Of a DNA stretch of 64,000 nucleotides, positions 42,774 to 50,867 are shown piece by piece; within the stretch, counting starts at the first letter, position 1; every line of letters starts with the position of its first letter. This DNA comes from Zestomonas carbonaria (lineage in GTDB: Bacteria > Pseudomonadota > Gammaproteobacteria > Pseudomonadales > Pseudomonadaceae), in NCBI RefSeq assembly GCF_904061905.1, contig NZ_CAJFCI010000016.1, positions 1-64,000 of the forward strand. Reading direction: 5' to 3'. A program made the position numbers and the translations under genes. The notes beneath the pieces are model-generated. The model was given only the letters and a program-made list of their open reading frames with translations, searched no databases and was not told where the DNA came from.

Positions 42774-44768
42774 TCAGTTGATCGATGGTCCGCGCTGACG
42801 CCCGATTTCCCATGTCACCCCACCGCCGCGCATCGTCGCGGCGATCTGCTGCCCCAGCCGCGGCTCGATCACCGGCCGCCACGGCATCAGGCTGAATCCC
42901 TTGCCATCGTCCAGCATCGCGTAGCGCCCGCTGGCGAGCATGACCGAGCACCGGTAGATGCCGGCCACGCGCTGCCCGTCCGTGACGGGTCGATGCATCA
43001 GACCGGTTTCAGCGGCAATGTCCTTGGCGGCCTGCGCCAGTTCCCGATTGCGCAGCGTCCCCAGCAGGTTGCGGGCGAGGATCACGCGCTGCCCGCGCCG
43101 CTCGGCCACCCCCTGTTCGACCAGGAAATCGGCGCGCTGCTGCATGGCCTGCTTAGCTTCGCCGCCAAAGCCCAGGTCGCCCAATCCCCGGCCGCCGCCG
43201 ATCAGTTGCTGGTCGAGCCAGGTGGCACCGATCACGCGGGCCTGCCGCTCGATGGGCAGGTGCGATTTCAGCTCCACCGCCACGCCGCCCAGCCGTTGCG
43301 CGTCGTACTGACTGCCACGCTCGGCTAGGTTGTCCGGCACCTTCCATAGGCCTTCGGCCACGCGCTCCACGATGCCGGCCCGGCGCAGGGCTTCCAGCCG
43401 CCGGACGTGGGCGGCGATGACTTCCTGCGGGTCGCGTCCGGGCTTGGCCCGGCCCTGTTCGATGGCCAGGTGATGATCGGCGCGGTACAGGCCATCGCTC
43501 GCCAGCGCGGCGATGTTCTTGTCGGCGGTGCGCACGTCGGCCGAACCCTTCACCTCCACCACCGCGCCCGTGGGGTAGTTCGCCAACTCGTCGCGGGCGT
43601 TCAGCGCGACGTAGTGGGCCTTGCCATCCACGCCGTCGATGACCAGATAGCCCCGGTCGTGCAGCTCGTCGGCCAGCCCCTTCGCGGCAACGCGGCCGAT
43701 GATGCTGCGGCCATCGTCGCCCGGCTCGAACACGGCGAGCTCGCGCGGCTGACCTCTCATCGCCCGCTGCATCGTTCGGATAATGTCGCCACGCTCGCCC
43801 AGGGCGCGCAAGGTCTTCTCGGCATCGGCATGGACGGCCCAGGTGCCGGGCTGCGTTTCGTCGGCCAGGCCCAAGCGCTGCAAGCGTTGCAGGCGGCCGA
43901 TCAGCAGCAGGCGCTGGCGTTGCAGCCGGGGGTCGTTGAAGCGTTCGACATGCATCCGGCCATCGTCGCCGGTCTCGCGTTGCAGCGTGCGATCCAGGCT
44001 CGTCCACCGCTCCTGTTCCACCTCGCGCTGCAAGGTCTGCTGGATCTCCAGTTCGGTACGCGGCCCCAGCCACTCCGTCGCCAGCTCGGCGGCCCGATGG
44101 CGGAAGCCGTGGGCGATGTAGTCGCTCGCAATGATGAGGTCTTTGCCGGTGTCGTCGCGCCCGCGCACGATCAGGTGGGTATGCGGGTTGTCGGTGTTCC
44201 AGTGATCCACCGCCACCCAATCGAGCCGCGTGCCCAAGTCGGCTTCCATGCGGTTCACAAGATGCCGGGTGTAGGTGCGCAGGTCGTCCAGTTCGGCCCC
44301 GTCCTCCGGCGAAACGATGAAGCGGAAATGGTGGCGGTCATCGGCGCAGCGTTCCTTGAAGGCATCGAGGTCGGCTTCGTCGGCCTGTGGCCCGTAGGCC
44401 CGGCCCGGTTCGCCATCGCGGCCCGCGCCGTCGCGCTCGATGTAACGCAAGTGCTTGGCGAGCGACTGGGGGCTGGCCCGTTGGTGATTGACCAGCAAGG
44501 TCTTGATGGTCACGCGCCGCGACATGGGCGTCAGCTTCGCGCCCGCGAAACGCGCCGCCGTATGGCCGCGCCCCAGGCGCGAGCCGGGGCGCTGGCCGGC
44601 GCGTGCGCCATTGCCACCGGCTGCGGAATGGCGCATCGAGGACTTGCCGCCGCTGGCCTTGCCGGTCTGCTTGAGCACCTTGGAAACGAAGCTCTGCCCC
44701 TGGCCCTTGCCCCGGTTCTTCGGGGCGCTGGGGCGCACGCGGAAATCGTCGTCGCGGCGGTCGGTCAT
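42774..44768 (-). CDS. conjugative relaxase (TraI/VirD2-like, DUF3363)
   Basis: The 664-residue relaxase would nick oriT and pilot the DNA strand. The three-histidine motif is partly visible as NPHTHLIVRG near residues 194-203, after WVAVDHWNTD. The C-terminal two-thirds match the DUF3363 region seen in Tn4371-type relaxases (VVEVKGSADVRTADKNIAAL, IGATWLDQQLIGG). The ATG at 44768 begins the basic N-terminus; a longer frame extends into hairpin-rich non-coding DNA and is unlikely. Confidence 0.92.
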   Translation of the reverse strand: MTDRRDDDFRVRPSAPKNRGKGQGQSFVSKVLKQTGKASGGKSSMRHSAAGGNGARAGQRPGSRLGRGHTAARFAGAKLTPMSRRVTIKTLLVNHQRASPQSLAKHLRYIERDGAGRDGEPGRAYGPQADEADLDAFKERCADDRHHFRFIVSPEDGAELDDLRTYTRHLVNRMEADLGTRLDWVAVDHWNTDNPHTHLIVRGRDDTGKDLIIASDYIAHGFRHRAAELATEWLGPRTELEIQQTLQREVEQERWTSLDRTLQRETGDDGRMHVERFNDPRLQRQRLLLIGRLQRLQRLGLADETQPGTWAVHADAEKTLRALGERGDIIRTMQRAMRGQPRELAVFEPGDDGRSIIGRVAAKGLADELHDRGYLVIDGVDGKAHYVALNARDELANYPTGAVVEVKGSADVRTADKNIAALASDGLYRADHHLAIEQGRAKPGRDPQEVIAAHVRRLEALRRAGIVERVAEGLWKVPDNLAERGSQYDAQRLGGVAVELKSHLPIERQARVIGATWLDQQLIGGGRGLGDLGFGGEAKQAMQQRADFLVEQGVAERRGQRVILARNLLGTLRNRELAQAAKDIAAETGLMHRPVTDGQRVAGIYRCSVMLASGRYAMLDDGKGFSLMPWRPVIEPRLGQQIAATMRGGGVTWEIGRQRGPSIN

Positions 44769-45216
44769 GGCCGTTCTTCCTGCAAGCTCTGGCGTGTCCT
44801 GTCGTGCGAAGCACGCGGACATGCCTGCATTGGCGCGGGCCTCGCGCCCCAAGCGGCACGGCGGCGAAGCCGCTCCGTGCCGCGCCCCCCCCACGTGCAG
44901 ACAGGCTTTCGACGCGGCCCGGTGCCGCGTCCTTTTGTCTTGCCTTCCGCCTTTGCCCTTCGCTGTCGCTCCGGGCGTCGGCGGCCCGGCGGCGCTGCTG
45001 CACCAGCAGCCAGCCCGCCGGCGAACGCGCCAATGGCCGCAGGCTGGGCGCGTTCGAGGCAAGACGCCTGCACGTTGGACGGCTGCGCCGGATGTTGCGC
45101 GAAGCGCGGCGCGGATGCGCTCGCGCTGCACGCGCGACGACACGGCGGCAGCAGCCGGAACGACTTGCCCGATGGCACGATGAGAGGCACGGCAACGTGC
45201 TGCGAATCGGCGGCCA
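44769..45216. other. hairpin-rich intergenic region upstream of the relaxase, oriT candidate
   Basis: No convincing gene lies in this 448-bp stretch. Immediately upstream of the relaxase are three consecutive inverted repeats (44795-44821, 44832-44848, 44853-44883), followed by very GC-rich sequence with a C-tract. Relaxase genes often sit beside their oriT, so this is the best candidate in the window, but no conserved nic motif was recognised. Confidence 0.45.
44853..44883. repeat. strong hairpin upstream of the relaxase
   Basis: GCGGCACGG (44853-44861) pairs perfectly with CCGTGCCGC (44875-44883), and the inner CGGC-GAA-GCCG extends the stem. Two weaker hairpins precede it at 44795-44821 (GTGC-GAA-GCAC core with TGTCC/GGACA flanks) and 44832-44848 (GGCGCG/CGCGCC). 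Confidence 0.65.
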
Positions 45217-45816
45217 TCATGGGCTTGTCTCCAGCCAGACCGGATGCGCGACGCCGATCACGGCGGACGCACTGACCGGCCCGAAATAGCGGCTGTCGAA
45301 CGACGCCGGATTGGTCACGCTCAACAGGAACAGCTCGCCCGGTTCGAGGCGGCGGCAAAGCTGCAAGGATGGCAGCGGCCGGCCCAGCCGGTCGGCAGGC
45401 AGCGCGGCGGCCGCAGGCACGCCGTCGATGCTTACCTGCCCGGCGACGATGCAAACGTGTTGCGGCGCGACCGCGCCCACACGTTTGAGCAGCGGCACGC
45501 GCATCGGCAGGTAGCCGCGATGCGCAGCCAGCATGGCGGCCCTATCGGGCAGCGGCACCAGCACGATGCTGTCCACGGACAACGGACGTGGCAGCGAGGC
45601 GGTGCGCGGGTCGAACGGCTCGATGCGATACCAACCGACCGCCACGCTGTCGGACGGGTTGTAGGTCAGACGCGGCAGCGGCGACACGAAAGCCGCCCAG
45701 GCCAGCGCAGCGAGGCCGACGGCGGCGAAGCACGCCAGCACGATGCGAGCGCGCAGGCGCGAGCGAGGATGCGGCGCGGCTTCGTGCGTGCGCGCGGTGG
45801 TGGATTGGGTCGTCAT
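45217..45816 (-). CDS. traF: TraF, conjugative S26 signal peptidase
   Basis: The 199-residue peptidase has an N-terminal membrane helix (IVLACFAAVGLAALAWAAF, about residues 25-43) and S26 catalytic residues Ser57 (NPSDSVAVGWYRI) and Lys111 (LLKRVGAVAPQHV). In IncP systems TraF matures and cyclises the TrbC pilin, and TrbC is encoded here. It overlaps the DUF2840 gene by ATGA. Confidence 0.9.
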   Translation of the reverse strand: MTTQSTTARTHEAAPHPRSRLRARIVLACFAAVGLAALAWAAFVSPLPRLTYNPSDSVAVGWYRIEPFDPRTASLPRPLSVDSIVLVPLPDRAAMLAAHRGYLPMRVPLLKRVGAVAPQHVCIVAGQVSIDGVPAAAALPADRLGRPLPSLQLCRRLEPGELFLLSVTNPASFDSRYFGPVSASAVIGVAHPVWLETSP

Positions 45817-46370
45817 GGCAGCGCCCTCCCGGCCAGCCAGGCGGCGTACCGCTCGGCGGTGTATTCGGGCAGCGGCAGACGGGCCGCCAGACGGTTGCCC
45901 AGCGTGCGCCAGTACGCGGGCGACACATCGATGGCGGCGATGCCTTGCGCGTCGATGCCGTCGATGCATTCCAGCACGGAACGCACCGCGTTCTCGCCTT
46001 CGGCGTGCAGCAGCAGGCGTGCGCCCGGCCGCACGCCGGGGATGCGCTGCATGTCGTCCAGCGGCGTGGCGGCTTGCATCACCATGAGCTGCCAGCGGAT
46101 CGTGCCGTAGTCGTTGGCCTCCCAGCGCACGCGGCAGAACATGGCTCGCGGCAGGAACACCGCGCAGCGCCGCCAGCGGTCGAGCCGCAGCGTGCGCGCC
46201 GGCTCACCGAAGCGCAGGTAGAGCTTGAAGCGCGGTTCGATGTAAGCGAGCGATACGCGAGTCAGCGGCACGCTGCCGGCCTGGCCGGCGAGTGCCGAAA
46301 GCGAAGGCGGCGGCGCAGCAGCCGGTGCAGCCGTCGCCGCGTGAGCGGCAGGCAAGGCGGATGCGTTCAT
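45813..46370 (-). CDS. DUF2840 protein
   Basis: This 185-residue protein has an alanine-rich N-terminus, then a conserved region (LTRVSLAYIEPRFKLYLRFGEP, CRVRWEANDYGTIRWQLMVMQA, AYWRTLGNRLAARLPLPEYTAERYAAWLAGRAL) matching the DUF2840 family of integrative elements. The function is unknown. ATGA overlaps with the RHH gene and traF place it in the parA-to-traF operon. Confidence 0.82.
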   Translation of the reverse strand: MNASALPAAHAATAAPAAAPPPSLSALAGQAGSVPLTRVSLAYIEPRFKLYLRFGEPARTLRLDRWRRCAVFLPRAMFCRVRWEANDYGTIRWQLMVMQAATPLDDMQRIPGVRPGARLLLHAEGENAVRSVLECIDGIDAQGIAAIDVSPAYWRTLGNRLAARLPLPEYTAERYAAWLAGRALP

Positions 46371-46630
46371 GGCGGGTTCTCCAGGCGCTTGTCGGGAAAC
46401 TCGCGCTCCAGCAGGCCGCGCAGCAGTTCGGCCACGGTCACGCCCTGGCCAAAGGCGGCGATCTTGATGCGCGCGCGGAGCGCGGGCGTCACGTCGAGCG
46501 TCAGGCGTGCGGTGTAGAGGTCGCCCTTGTTGAGCGCACCGGCATCGCCCTGGCGAATCCACGCCTCGGCGTGCGGATTCGCGGGCGGACGTGCGCCGAT
46601 GCCAACGCGCTTGCTGCGCGGGCTGCTCAT
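46367..46630 (-). CDS. ribbon-helix-helix protein paired with ParA
   Basis: The 87-residue protein has a basic N-terminus and a ribbon-helix-helix-like end (YTARLTLDVTPALRARIKIA, FGQGVTVAELLRGLLEREF). The ATG at 46630 overlaps the parA stop by ATGA; an upstream GTG at 46639 is less likely. It probably acts with ParA in partition or repression as a small centromere-binding partner. Confidence 0.78.
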   Translation of the reverse strand: MSSPRSKRVGIGARPPANPHAEAWIRQGDAGALNKGDLYTARLTLDVTPALRARIKIAAFGQGVTVAELLRGLLEREFPDKRLENPP

Positions 46631-47265
46631 GTCGGCCACCGCAGCAGTTCATCGGCGAGCGCGGCAATCTCGCGGGTGGCGACGCTGTCGGGTGCCGTCT
46701 CGCGGGCGAGCCGGCCAGCGGCCACGCTGTCGGCGAAGACGATGCGCTGACGTACTTCGCTACGCAGCGCCGGCAGCGGCTGTTCGGCCAGCGACTGCCG
46801 CGCTTCCCTGCCGGTGATGGTGGTGCTGACGCGCCGGTTGATGACGAAGGCCGCGCGCAGTGCAGGCCGGAACACCTGCGCCTCGCGGATCAGCGCCACC
46901 ATCTCGGCGCTGGCCCACAGGTCGTAGGGGCTGGGCTGCACCGGGATCAGCACGCGCTCGGCCGCCAGCAGCGCGGAGCGCGCCAAGGCGGCGATGCGCG
47001 GCGGGCCGTCGATGATGACGTGATCGGCGCGGCGGGCCAGCTCCGGCGCTTCCTGATGCAGCGTTTCGCGGGCGAGGCCCACGACGCTGAACAGCCGTGG
47101 CAAGCCCTGCTGGCTTCTGCGCTGCGTCCAGTCCAGCGAAGAACCCTGCGGGTCGGCATCCAGCAGGATGACGTGCTGGCCGCGCAGCGCGAGTTCGCCC
47201 GCGAGGTGCGTGGCGAGCGTGGTCTTTCCGACACCGCCTTTCTGGTTGAGCAGCGCGACGATCAT
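46627..47265 (-). CDS. parA: ParA-family partition ATPase
   Basis: The 212-residue deviant Walker ATPase has KGGVGKTT (residues 9-16), the LLDADPQGSSLDW switch and the DHVIIDGPPR Walker B region. Its short form lacks an N-terminal DNA-binding domain (type Ib). The ATG at 47265 begins directly at the first beta strand. It would stabilise the excised circular form of the element together with the RHH protein and RepA. Confidence 0.92.
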   Translation of the reverse strand: MIVALLNQKGGVGKTTLATHLAGELALRGQHVILLDADPQGSSLDWTQRRSQQGLPRLFSVVGLARETLHQEAPELARRADHVIIDGPPRIAALARSALLAAERVLIPVQPSPYDLWASAEMVALIREAQVFRPALRAAFVINRRVSTTITGREARQSLAEQPLPALRSEVRQRIVFADSVAAGRLARETAPDSVATREIAALADELLRWPT

Positions 47266-47432
47266 GGCGCGGCCCTCCGGGTTGGAAAGCCGGGCTTTGG
47301 CTGTTGCGCGTGGTGCCGTTTCGCAGTTGTCCACCGAAGCGGCGCGCTTCTACTAAAAGTTATGTATTTCTTGTTAGGTATGTTAGAGGGCGCGCAAAGC
47401 CAGCAATGGCGCGGGTTTTCAGCCGATTTTTG

Positions 47433-47495
47433 TGCCTGATAGCACGAGGATGTGTTGCCTGATAGCACGAGCCTCCTGTTGCCTGATAGCACGAG
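47433..47495. repeat. three iteron-like direct repeats, candidate replication origin
   Basis: TGCCTGATAGCACGAG occurs exactly at 47433-47448, 47456-47471 and 47480-47495 (23- and 24-bp periods, about two helical turns). Degenerate DnaA-box-like sequences follow (GAATCCACA at 47497 and TTATCCCCG at 47519), and AT-rich DNA lies at 47355-47390. Their position directly beside repA fits RepA-binding iterons. Confidence 0.7.
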
Positions 47496-47518
47496 TGAAT
47501 CCACAGGTTTTCCCGCAC

Positions 47519-48376
47519 TTATCCCCGTGCCGTAGGCAGCACGGGCCGGAAGGTCAGCAGCTCGGTTTTCTCGCCAGGCATCCGCTCGATGCCCAAGACG
47601 TAGCCGGGCAACGATTGCCGCGCCACCAGGGCGCGCAAATCGGCGGCGAAGTCGTAGAAGCGCGCTACGCTGCCCGACTTGCGGTACAGGTGCTGAAAGT
47701 CGAATTGCCAGCCGTGTTCTTGCCGCCCGCCATGCTTGCGCACCAATCGGTACAGCCAGCGTTCGATGCCACCGGTGAGCCGGAAATACGTCGGGTCGAT
47801 GGTCAGCACCAGGGCCGCGTCCACCACGCCCGCATAGAACCAGTCCGGCAGGATCAGTTCGATGCCCAGCGGCGTGCCGCTGGCATCGGCCAGTTCCTTC
47901 CACTCGTTGATCCACGAGAAGCGGTGCAAACGCCTTCCCGTGGTTTCGCGGATGGACGTGGCCACCGTGGTCGATTGCAGCCGGTCGAGCGCCGCTTTCA
48001 GGCGCTGGTAGTCGCGCAGCGACGTACCGCGCCCGATGAAGCGCAGGATCTCGTAGGGGCGCACCTGCATCAGCCGCGAGGTCGGTATGCCCGCATCGCG
48101 GGCTTCCACGATCTGGCTGGCGGCCCAGATCAGGATGTCGGCATCCCAGATCGTGGCGATGCCATGCTCCTGCGTGCCTTCCACGCGGATGGTGATACCG
48201 CCAGTGCGAAAGTCGATCGGCGTTGTGCGCCGCGACTTGGCGAGCGAAAAGAACGGAAAGGCCATCAAGTCCTGGCTGTCGCGCGGCGCCATGTCGCCCG
48301 GCAGCGCGCGGAACAGGTCGAGTTGTTCGCGCTGCGGCAAGGCTTGCCCTGGCGGGCTGGGCATGGCGAAGGCCAT
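47519..48376 (-). CDS. repA: RepA-type replication initiator
   Basis: The 285-residue protein matches the RepA initiator family of broad-host plasmids and Tn4371-like elements: QLDLFRALPGDMAPRDSQDLM, FFSLAKSRRTTPIDF, VRPYEILRFIGRGTSLRDYQRLKAALDRLQSTTV and winged-helix-like segments near the C-terminus. It probably starts autonomous replication of the circular intermediate at the iterons just downstream. It follows the AlpA-type gene by 14 bp. Confidence 0.9.
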   Translation of the reverse strand: MAFAMPSPPGQALPQREQLDLFRALPGDMAPRDSQDLMAFPFFSLAKSRRTTPIDFRTGGITIRVEGTQEHGIATIWDADILIWAASQIVEARDAGIPTSRLMQVRPYEILRFIGRGTSLRDYQRLKAALDRLQSTTVATSIRETTGRRLHRFSWINEWKELADASGTPLGIELILPDWFYAGVVDAALVLTIDPTYFRLTGGIERWLYRLVRKHGGRQEHGWQFDFQHLYRKSGSVARFYDFAADLRALVARQSLPGYVLGIERMPGEKTELLTFRPVLPTARG

Positions 48377-48390
48377 CCACGCGCCGAAGG

Positions 48391-48675
48391 TCAGCGACCA
48401 TCACGGTAGTCGCCCGCGTGGCGCTCGGCGTACTCGGGATCGGACGTAGCCGCGTAGCTGCGCGCATCGGCCCAGGCGTCGAGGTCGGACACCGCGTACA
48501 TGACGCGGCGGCCGAACTTGCGGAATTTCGGCCCGCCGCCGATCACGCGCTGCTTTTCCAGCGTGCGCGGCGAAAGGCGCAGGTAGTCGGCGGCTTCGTC
48601 GTTGGTCAGGTAGCGTTGGGGCTGCGCGGGCGCAGCGACAGCAGCGGCGGCAGGCCGCAAGGGAGCGGGTCGCAT
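48391..48675 (-). CDS. AlpA/MerR-type helix-turn-helix protein
   Basis: The 94-residue product contains RYLTNDEAADYLRLSPRTLEKQRVIGGGPKFRKFGRRVMYAVSDLDAWA, split here by family pattern into a winged helix-turn-helix of the HTH_17/AlpA class. The ATG at 48675 has GGAGG eight bases upstream. Such proteins act as excisionases or regulators of mobile elements; its place before repA suggests control of replication. Confidence 0.85.
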   Translation of the reverse strand: MRPAPLRPAAAAVAAPAQPQRYLTNDEAADYLRLSPRTLEKQRVIGGGPKFRKFGRRVMYAVSDLDAWADARSYAATSDPEYAERHAGDYRDGR

Positions 48676-48786
48676 GGGATGGTCCTCCATCAAGCCCGGC
48701 CACACCACGCGACCGGATAGAGGCACTTTCGAGAAATCCGGGCTTCCTGCTAAGGGACGAATTGCAGGGACTGCAAAACGTCCCCC

Positions 48787-49557
48787 TTACTGCGATGCAA
48801 CTGGCGGAAGCTGCGCCAGGCTGCGATAGCCGCCGCGCATCAACGCCTCGCCACGCCGCACCAGCCGGCGCACGCGGGCGCGCAAGGCGCTGTCCTTGTG
48901 CCAATCGGCCACGACGATATCGGTGCCGAACAGTCCTTCGGCCACCTCGCGTAAGGATGCGCCCGCCAGGGTCGCGTCGAGCGCCTGCAAGCTGTGTAGC
49001 TCCAGCACCGCGGACGGCGTAGGCCGGGAGCGGGCCGCTGCCGCAGGCGCGGCCACGGTCGCGGCGGACAGCGCATCCAGCTCGGCCGCCAGCGTGCGAT
49101 AGCGCGCGCAAGGCGCGGCGCAAGCACGGGTGGCGTAGAGATACGCCATGCCGTCTTCCAGGCCGGGCGCAAGTGCGAGCCGCAAGCAGCAGCCGGGCCA
49201 GTGCGACACCAGCACCAGGCGCTTGCCATCGTGGATCAGTTGCTTGCGGCCAGGCACGCGCCAGAATTCGAAGACAGCGGCTTCGGGCGGTGGATCGGCA
49301 TCGGGAAGAAGCTGCACCACGGCATCGTGATCGGGGAACCAGGCCGGATGCGCGTCCCGCGCATCCAGGGCGGGATCTTCCAGCAGGCGCAGGCCCCAAG
49401 CCTGCGCCGCGTCCGGCCGGCGACGACGGCGCAGCCAGTCGCGGCGGTAATCGGGATTCCGTCGCAGGTACTCCCAGGCCAGTGCCGGGCCGTCGAGGTG
49501 CAGTGTGTAGAGATAGGCGGCGGTGGGATACCAATGCTCGGCGCTCGCTTCGGCCAT
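48787..49557 (-). CDS. DUF2285-domain protein
   Basis: The 256-residue protein has an N-terminal WYPTAAYLYTLHLDGPALAWEYLRRNPDYR segment, split over several aromatic repeats, and a C-terminal DUF2285-type segment (VLELHSLQALDATLAGASLREVAEGLFG, then ALRARVRRLVRRGEALMRGGYRSL) that reads as a helix-turn-helix. It is frequent in ICE backbones beside the AlpA-type gene. A DNA-binding regulatory role is likely but unproven. Confidence 0.82.
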   Translation of the reverse strand: MAEASAEHWYPTAAYLYTLHLDGPALAWEYLRRNPDYRRDWLRRRRRPDAAQAWGLRLLEDPALDARDAHPAWFPDHDAVVQLLPDADPPPEAAVFEFWRVPGRKQLIHDGKRLVLVSHWPGCCLRLALAPGLEDGMAYLYATRACAAPCARYRTLAAELDALSAATVAAPAAAARSRPTPSAVLELHSLQALDATLAGASLREVAEGLFGTDIVVADWHKDSALRARVRRLVRRGEALMRGGYRSLAQLPPVASQ

Positions 49558-49905
49558 GACGCAACCTCCCGTGTAGCAGGAACGTCGCCACGGATTTCGC
49601 CGTACGGAGCTATCGAATCGCCATCAAGCTGTCATCGGGTCGGGGTGAACTGATGTGGCAGGTGTCAAGACCGATTGGCTCCGAAGCATTGCGAAAATCG
49701 TCTCGATGCGACGGCTGAAACGCCAGAAAATCGGAGTCAGCATCAGGCACCGTGCCGAAACCCGCGCCAAAGATCATGTCTGTTTCGGTCAGGCACGCAC
49801 CGATTTCGTGCAATAAAGCCGAGCAAGATCTATTCGGTCTTGACCAAGACCGAAATAGTCACAATGTGCTCGCCTTGGCTCGGCCTTCTCTGTCTTCGTG
49901 GCCGC
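49558..49905. other. intergenic region with a 22-bp palindrome
   Basis: No supportable gene lies here; a 67-codon minus-strand frame has no recognisable features. It is the upstream region of the leftward repA/parA/relaxase genes. It contains a perfect palindrome at 49833-49854 and a half-site CAAGACCGA at 49666-49674, so it probably holds the main regulated promoter of the replication and transfer block. Confidence 0.55.
49833..49854. promoter_or_regulatory. perfect 22-bp palindromic operator candidate
   Basis: TTCGGTCTTG (49833-49842), a 2-bp spacer, and CAAGACCGAA (49845-49854) form a perfect inverted repeat. The dyad is too tight for a transcript hairpin, so binding by a dimeric protein is more likely. 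A matching half-site is at 49666-49674. Confidence 0.6.
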
Positions 49906-50256
49906 TCAATCCGTGATCGAGCCGTTCTCCTGCGCCCGTCGGACGTACTCCGACAGCGGGCGCTCTGCCAGAAAGTAGAGATCACGCATCACCGGATGCT
50001 GGCTCGGCCCGACGATGGATGCCAGATCGGATAGCTTCACCGTTCCCAACGTCGGCAGGCCGATACCCAGGTCGATCAGTCCCCAGGCCGTATCACCGTC
50101 GTCCGGGTCAAGCGCGGCTAGCAGCCAGGTGGCGTGCGCGTCAGGGGTGAACAGTCGCACCGCCGGCATCGGGTCGATGCTCCGGCCAGCGGTGCGTGCC
50201 GCGCCGACGGCGAGCAGTTGCGCCCGCTGTTCAGCGGTGACGAGCGGCTGGGTCAT
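49906..50256 (-). CDS. DUF2958 protein
   Basis: The 116-residue protein matches DUF2958: MPAVRLFTPDAHATWLLAALDPDDGDTAWGLIDLGIGLPTLGTVKLSDLASI read in segments, and a C-terminal RDLYFLAERPLSEY. The ATG at 50256 starts the conserved domain. Many relatives are encoded on plasmids and integrative elements near replication genes; the function is unknown. Confidence 0.82.
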   Translation of the reverse strand: MTQPLVTAEQRAQLLAVGAARTAGRSIDPMPAVRLFTPDAHATWLLAALDPDDGDTAWGLIDLGIGLPTLGTVKLSDLASIVGPSQHPVMRDLYFLAERPLSEYVRRAQENGSITD

Positions 50257-50573
50257 GCCCCGAATCCCCACGCATCCGAAGATGCACGGGTACGCTTTTC
50301 CACCGAAGCGCGGAACCGCTGAAGCGGCTGCGTGCTTTGGCGGGAAAGCACGAAGGCGCAAGCCATCGAATCCGTACATGCACAGAAACGCAGAAGCGCA
50401 ATTGTGAGGGTCAGGAAAGGCACGGAAGTAACTCTCTGGCTCCGGCTAAATCCGCAGTTGCGGATTTCCGTAAAAGCATGAGGCGGATTGCTCAGCAGGA
50501 ATGAATACTATAGATTGTAGCCCTATTGGGTGCAATGAGCTGTCATCTTGGTTTTCTAGGGGAAACCAAGTTG

Positions 50574-50867
50574 GTGGCAGCGAAACACTCATTGGCGACG
50601 GCGATACGGACAGTCAGGAAGGCGCGCGGCTTGAGCCAGGAAGCGTTCTCCGACGTGTCCAGCCGTACCTACATGAGTTCGCTGGAGCGCGACTTGAAAA
50701 GCCCGACCATGCACAAGCTGACCGAACTGTGCAAGGTCATGGACGTGCATCCGCTCACGTTGCTGACTCTGGCCTATGCAGGCGACGACATGGACAAGGT
50801 AAGGCGTGTGCTTAAGCAAATAGAACAAGAGCTGCTATCTATCAAGCAACGGGATGTTCATGGATAA
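50574..50867 (+). CDS. XRE-family helix-turn-helix regulator of the 50.5-53.1 kb operon
   Basis: The 97-residue product has a Cro/C1-type domain (LATAIRTVRKARGLSQEAFS, then SSRTYMSSLERDLKSPTMHKL), like controller proteins of restriction-modification systems. I favour the GTG at 50574 (or TTG at 50571) because AGGGGA lies 7-10 bases upstream and the fold starts there; an ATG at 50535 has no ribosome-binding site. The stop overlaps the start of the next gene. An imperfect inverted repeat at 50514-50536 could be its operator. Confidence 0.8.
   Translation: MAAKHSLATAIRTVRKARGLSQEAFSDVSSRTYMSSLERDLKSPTMHKLTELCKVMDVHPLTLLTLAYAGDDMDKVRRVLKQIEQELLSIKQRDVHG

Noticed and set aside
44769..45143. Longer N-terminus for the relaxase
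   Set aside because: The extension crosses three hairpins and has basic, non-conserved composition; the ATG at 44768 matches the family start.
43407..45275. 622-codon plus-strand frame over the relaxase and its upstream region
   Set aside because: Antisense to the relaxase and without domain signal; its right part crosses the hairpin-rich non-coding region.
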